Source: Fastidiosipila sp964627125
GTDB taxonomy: Bacteria > Bacillota > Clostridia > Saccharofermentanales > Fastidiosipilaceae
Length of the DNA: 9,058 bases
Assembly (NCBI GenBank): GCA_964627125.1
Contig: CAZVJQ010000040.1
Location: 1-9,058 of the forward strand
Reading direction: 5' to 3'
The notes below the pieces were generated by a model. That model worked only from the letters and a program-made list of their open reading frames with translations, searched no databases and was not told the origin of the DNA. Shown here one piece after another: positions 6,530-9,058 of the stretch. The translations under genes were made by a program, and so were the position numbers. Within the stretch, counting starts at the first letter, position 1. The number at the start of each line of letters is the position of its first letter.

Positions 6530-6553
6530 GCCTAGAGTATTAACTCTAAGCTT
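6528..6553. terminator. Shared hairpin terminator between convergent glsA and luxS
   Basis: AAGC-c-TAGAGT, loop ATTA, ACTCTA-a-GCTT forms a 10-bp stem with one mismatch. It begins inside the glsA stop codon and lies 7 bp from the luxS stop. The plus strand continues with AAATTTTC and the minus strand with ATTTAAATAT, so the T-tracts are weak in both directions. It most likely acts as a bidirectional terminator for the converging genes. Confidence 0.65.
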
Positions 6554-6560
6554 AAATTTT

Positions 6561-7016
6561 CTAATATTGCATATCTTCAACAGTATAATTTTCTAGAACT
6601 TCTAAATATTTCTTGCTCTCACGTTTTGCCGCTAATAAGTCATGGTTGAGATAATTCCCACATTCAACTCTCTTTGAACCTGGAACATCGCCTTCTAGGT
6701 CAATCAACTTCTGCAAAGATTCTTTAATAAGATTTAAAGATCCATCCATTCCTAATTCAGAACGTGCGATGAAGTAATATCCTGTTCTACAACCCATTGG
6801 CCCGAAGTAAATAACTTTATCCTTCTCATCTGAATTTCTTAAAATAGTCGCCATGGTATGCTCAATTGAATGTTGCGCAGCATCATCTAGATACTCACCC
6901 ATATTTGGTTTCTTGAATCTTAAATCAAATGTAAGTAAATCTCCATCATTTCTGGACAAATACATTCCAGGCTCTAACTTATCGTGGTCTACTGTGAAAC
7001 TAGAAATCTTTTCCAT
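6561..7016 (-). CDS. luxS: S-ribosylhomocysteine lyase LuxS
   Basis: LuxS cleaves S-ribosylhomocysteine to homocysteine and 4,5-dihydroxy-2,3-pentanedione, the precursor of autoinducer-2. It completes the two-step recycling of S-adenosylhomocysteine that begins with Pfs. At 151 residues the length is normal. The metal site is complete: H49 and H53 in QHSIEHT, and C119 in VECGNY. Catalytic E52 lies within the HxxEH motif and catalytic C76 in GPMGCRTGYY. The ATG lies 8 bp after the nitroreductase stop. Its AAGGAT ribosome-binding site overlaps that stop codon, which indicates cotranscription and possible translational coupling. No pfs or methyltransferase gene is present in the window. A shared hairpin ends the unit. 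Confidence 0.97.
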   Translation of the reverse strand: MEKISSFTVDHDKLEPGMYLSRNDGDLLTFDLRFKKPNMGEYLDDAAQHSIEHTMATILRNSDEKDKVIYFGPMGCRTGYYFIARSELGMDGSLNLIKESLQKLIDLEGDVPGSKRVECGNYLNHDLLAAKRESKKYLEVLENYTVEDMQY

Positions 7017-7024
7017 ATTAATCC

Positions 7025-7639
7025 TTAATCTAAATCTGTAATAACTCTTAATTTCTCATCAGGCTTCTTCAACTCTTTTCCTACTGCAGGCGTAATAACC
7101 TTCCCTACTGGCATTTGAGCTGTCAATTCATAGTGGTCTGGTAAATTCAACAATTCTTTAATTGACTTATCAAAACCTTTTTCATAGCCAATGTTGTAAT
7201 GTTGCAAGCTAGCCCCTAATCCTAAATCTACTACAGCTAACCATAATGTAAGAGCTAACATTCCAGTATGTTGCTGCTTATACTCATGTGCACGTTCATT
7301 TCTGGTCTTCATGCTATCAATAGCATGTCTATCTTCAAAGAGTAAAATTGTGGCAAAAGCCTGAGCTGCTTTATCCATCTTCGCACTTATATTGGCAAAA
7401 GCCTGCGCTGGCAATACATCCTCTTGGGATAAATGAATATCTTTAATAATCTTCCAAACAGCAGCTTGCGCTTCTCCTGAAACTATTACTGCACGCTGTG
7501 ATTGAGAGTTATTAGCAGAAGGAATTGTATTAAGAATCGCTTGAACATAATTCTCTAATTCCTCTAAGCTAATATCCACATCTGCAGAAATATCATATTC
7601 TGAATGCCTCTTCTCCAACAAATCAAGTAAATTACTCAT
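7025..7639 (-). CDS. Nitroreductase-family flavoprotein, Frm2-like
   Basis: FMN-dependent oxidoreductase of the nitroreductase superfamily, 204 residues, predicted cytosolic. The N-terminal RHS (11-13) corresponds to the FMN-phosphate-binding R-R/H-S motif. PSANNSQSQR (40-49) is the second flavin-binding block. The segment GLGASLQHYN (140-149) is the hallmark of the Frm2/Hbn1 branch (named from yeast). These enzymes reduce nitroaromatics and are linked to redox or lipid-stress responses, but the natural substrate is not known and cannot be deduced here. The ATG has AAAGGTG upstream at about 7-8 nt spacing. It is the first gene of a pair with luxS (8-bp gap). Whether the pairing has metabolic meaning or is only shared transcription cannot be told from sequence. 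Confidence 0.88.
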   Translation of the reverse strand: MSNLLDLLEKRHSEYDISADVDISLEELENYVQAILNTIPSANNSQSQRAVIVSGEAQAAVWKIIKDIHLSQEDVLPAQAFANISAKMDKAAQAFATILLFEDRHAIDSMKTRNERAHEYKQQHTGMLALTLWLAVVDLGLGASLQHYNIGYEKGFDKSIKELLNLPDHYELTAQMPVGKVITPAVGKELKKPDEKLRVITDLD

Positions 7640-7671
7640 CTTATAACACCTTTCATTAATGTACTTAATCC

Positions 7672-7700
7672 ATTCTAGTCCTCATTTATTAAAAATCAGT
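7672..7700 (-). promoter_or_regulatory. Weak candidate promoter of the nitroreductase-luxS pair
   Basis: On the minus strand TAGAAT (7672-7677, 5 of 6 to TATAAT) lies 33 bp before the nitroreductase ATG. Its -35 region (ACTGAT or CTGATT at 16-17 bp) is poor. It overlaps the right part of the inverted repeat at 7681-7710, so binding there would block it. Readthrough from the upstream MalY/PatB gene is an alternative, since no T-tailed terminator separates them. Confidence 0.3.
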
Positions 7701-7710
7701 GATAAATGAG
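7681..7710. repeat. Inverted repeat with 9-bp perfect arms between the PLP enzyme and nitroreductase genes
   Basis: CTCATTTAT (7681-7689) and ATAAATGAG (7702-7710) are exact reverse complements separated by 12 bp. A G-T pair can extend the stem. Neither strand has a T-run after the stem, so it is a poor intrinsic terminator for the upstream gene. It may be an operator, a processing hairpin or a weak terminator. Confidence 0.55.
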
Positions 7711-7738
7711 TTAAGTAATATATTTAAAGTGTCTTATC

Positions 7739-8938
7739 TTAAAGTGTAGGCATGTAGTCAATTCCGAGTTCTTGATATCCCTCGACTGCTTCAACAAATC
7801 TATTAATTGCATCATCTAATTGTGGTCTTGGACAAGCATAGTTGAATCGTAGATATTTTCTACCTTCAAAACCATATGCCTCACCAGCATTTAAAATTAA
7901 ACCAGTCTTATATCTAGCATAGTCACTTAAGTGCTTACTATCTTGAGCATAGTTAATTGTATTAATCCACTCTAAGTATGTTCCTGAAGACTCAGAAAAT
8001 ACTAAATCTGGTAGACGCTCGCTAAGAGTTTCAATTAGATATTTTCTATTTTCTGAGATGTATTCACGAAGTGCATCTAACCACTCTTCACCTTCTTGGC
8101 TATAAGCAGCTTCAATTAAATAAGGAACGAAGAAATGTGAATCATGCACATTATCTTTTTCAAATGCCTTTTGCAATCTACCTCTTAATTTTGAATTCTT
8201 AATTACTGCATAAGCTAATTTCATTCCAGCTAAGTTAAATGACTTACTGATTGAATTAAACTCAATTAGTCGATCTGTGTATTCTGGATTTACAGTCAAG
8301 GAAGAAACATGCTCTTTACCTATATGAGTTAAGTCAGAGTGAATCTCATCAAATACTACATAGACATCATGCTCATCAGCTAGTTTGAGAATTCTTTCCA
8401 TCTCATCTTTAGTATAGAATCTTCCGATTGGGTTATGAGGATTTGATGTTAATAATAATTTGTTGTTTGGATCTTTCATCACTTCTTCGAGTTTCGCCCA
8501 GTCAATACTAAATACTCCACCTTCATCTTTTAATTCAGCAATAGCGATGTCTCTATTATGCTCCATTGCCATTATAAAGAAATTATTATAAGTAGGAGTT
8601 AGAACAATAATTCCTTCACCTTCTTCAGTAAGCTCTTTAATAACAGATTTAATACCTGCTAAAACACCTGTTGTAAATAAAATCTCTTTCTTCTCAATCT
8701 CAACATTGTGTCTTCTAGCTTGCCAATCTACTATAGCTTCAAAAGTTGAATCAGGAACATAGCTATAACCATAAAGTTTTGCATCTACTGCCTCTTTAAG
8801 AGCCTCTATAATTACAGGTGCTGCTTCAAACTCCATATCTGCAATAGATACAGGAAGTTCATTTTCTGCAACCTTCCACTTAATAGAATTTGTATCTCTT
8901 CTATCTAACACTTCATCAAAATTAAACTTACTTGCCAT
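7739..8938 (-). CDS. MalY/PatB-family PLP enzyme (putative C-S beta-lyase / aminotransferase)
   Basis: Fold-type I PLP enzyme of the MalY/PatB family, 399 residues. Such enzymes cleave cystathionine or cysteine conjugates to pyruvate, ammonia and a thiol (homocysteine from cystathionine). Key features are SIADMEF (31-37), YGYSYVPDS (56-64), NPHNPIGR (166-173), D197 in VFDEIHSDL, the PLP lysine K232 in NSISKSFNLAGMK, and R364 in YLRFNYACPRP, which binds the substrate carboxylate. The chosen ATG at 8936-8938 has GGAGG 6-7 nt upstream (8945-8949). An in-frame TTG five codons earlier would put that ribosome-binding site inside the coding region and is rejected. Substrate specificity is not certain: a true aminotransferase role is possible. 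Its position before nitroreductase-luxS, which regenerates homocysteine, is compatible with a sulfur amino acid role. Confidence 0.9.
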   Translation of the reverse strand: MASKFNFDEVLDRRDTNSIKWKVAENELPVSIADMEFEAAPVIIEALKEAVDAKLYGYSYVPDSTFEAIVDWQARRHNVEIEKKEILFTTGVLAGIKSVIKELTEEGEGIIVLTPTYNNFFIMAMEHNRDIAIAELKDEGGVFSIDWAKLEEVMKDPNNKLLLTSNPHNPIGRFYTKDEMERILKLADEHDVYVVFDEIHSDLTHIGKEHVSSLTVNPEYTDRLIEFNSISKSFNLAGMKLAYAVIKNSKLRGRLQKAFEKDNVHDSHFFVPYLIEAAYSQEGEEWLDALREYISENRKYLIETLSERLPDLVFSESSGTYLEWINTINYAQDSKHLSDYARYKTGLILNAGEAYGFEGRKYLRFNYACPRPQLDDAINRFVEAVEGYQELGIDYMPTL

Positions 8939-8965
8939 CTTATACCTCCGCAATTTCTGTCATAC

Positions 8966-8974
8966 ATTCTAGCA
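8966..8974 (-). promoter_or_regulatory. Candidate extended -10 promoter of the MalY/PatB-family gene
   Basis: On the minus strand TGCTAGAAT fits an extended -10 element (TGn plus TAGAAT, 5 of 6). The -35 position 17 bp upstream is T-rich (TTTTTC) and poor, which extended -10 promoters tolerate. The start would be near 8959, about 20 nt before the ATG. TTGATA and TATGAA spaced by 17 bp further upstream is an alternative. Confidence 0.4.
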
Positions 8975-9038
8975 TTTGTAATCAAGTAGAAAAAGTATAT
9001 CTGATATTGAAATCATTTAAAGTTTTCATAATTATGTT

Positions 9039-9053
9039 TTGATACAATATCAA
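9039..9053. repeat. 15-bp dyad upstream of the MalY/PatB-family gene
   Basis: TTGATA-CAA-TATCAA has perfect 6-bp arms around a 3-bp centre, about 100 bp upstream of the gene. It overlaps a possible rightward extended -10 (TGATACAAT, 9041-9048) and a leftward TTGATA -35 box. It could be an operator in an intergenic region that continues past the window edge. Confidence 0.4.
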
Positions 9054-9058
9054 GAGCT

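Noticed and set aside
8939..8953. TTG start giving a five-residue N-terminal extension of the MalY/PatB-family protein
   Set aside because: GGAGG lies inside this stretch at ideal distance from the ATG at 8936-8938, and family proteins begin near MxxxFNFD.

Overview
The window looks like chromosomal DNA of an AT-rich (about mid-30s % GC by eye), low-GC Gram-positive bacterium (Bacillota, probably a fermentative clostridium- or Tissierellia-like anaerobe). The grounds are strong GGAGG/AAGGGG ribosome-binding sites, a Gram-positive-style lipobox in an extracytoplasmic foldase, and a cysteine desulfurase placed directly before mnmA as in Bacillus. The species cannot be fixed from the sequence. 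Every complete gene is intact. I see no insertion sequence, phage gene, CRISPR array, tRNA or rRNA.

Layout from left to right. (1) On the minus strand: mscL, a mechanosensitive channel cut by the left edge just before its stop; an aldo/keto reductase; and a long, acidic lipoprotein with a trigger-factor/FKBP-type prolyl isomerase domain, followed by a clear terminator. (2) A 333-bp gap (2707-3039) holds the mnmA terminator and the long upstream region of the lipoprotein gene. (3) Minus-strand operon: cysteine desulfurase then mnmA, 18 bp apart. The desulfurase supplies persulfide sulfur and MnmA puts it on tRNA wobble uridine 34. (4) A 292-bp divergent regulatory region (5314-5605) has two good back-to-back sigma-A-type promoters whose -35 boxes lie 8 bp apart, a perfect 20-bp palindrome just downstream of the leftward start site, and further dyads in the leader. 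(5) Plus strand: glsA, a serine-dependent glutaminase, ending in a hairpin shared with the convergent luxS. (6) Minus strand: a MalY/PatB-type PLP enzyme (C-S beta-lyase/aminotransferase), a Frm2-like nitroreductase and luxS; the last two form a tight pair 8 bp apart.

Sulfur handling links several genes: the MalY/PatB enzyme (cystathionine or cysteine C-S cleavage), LuxS (homocysteine recovery and AI-2 precursor), cysteine desulfurase and MnmA. Glutaminase (ammonia release) and MscL (osmotic relief) are compatible with stress physiology, but that link is inference. I found no clear novel multi-gene system. The parts most worth a second look are the palindrome-rich divergent control region, the altered PLP-pocket motif of the desulfurase, and the lipid-anchored trigger-factor-like foldase.
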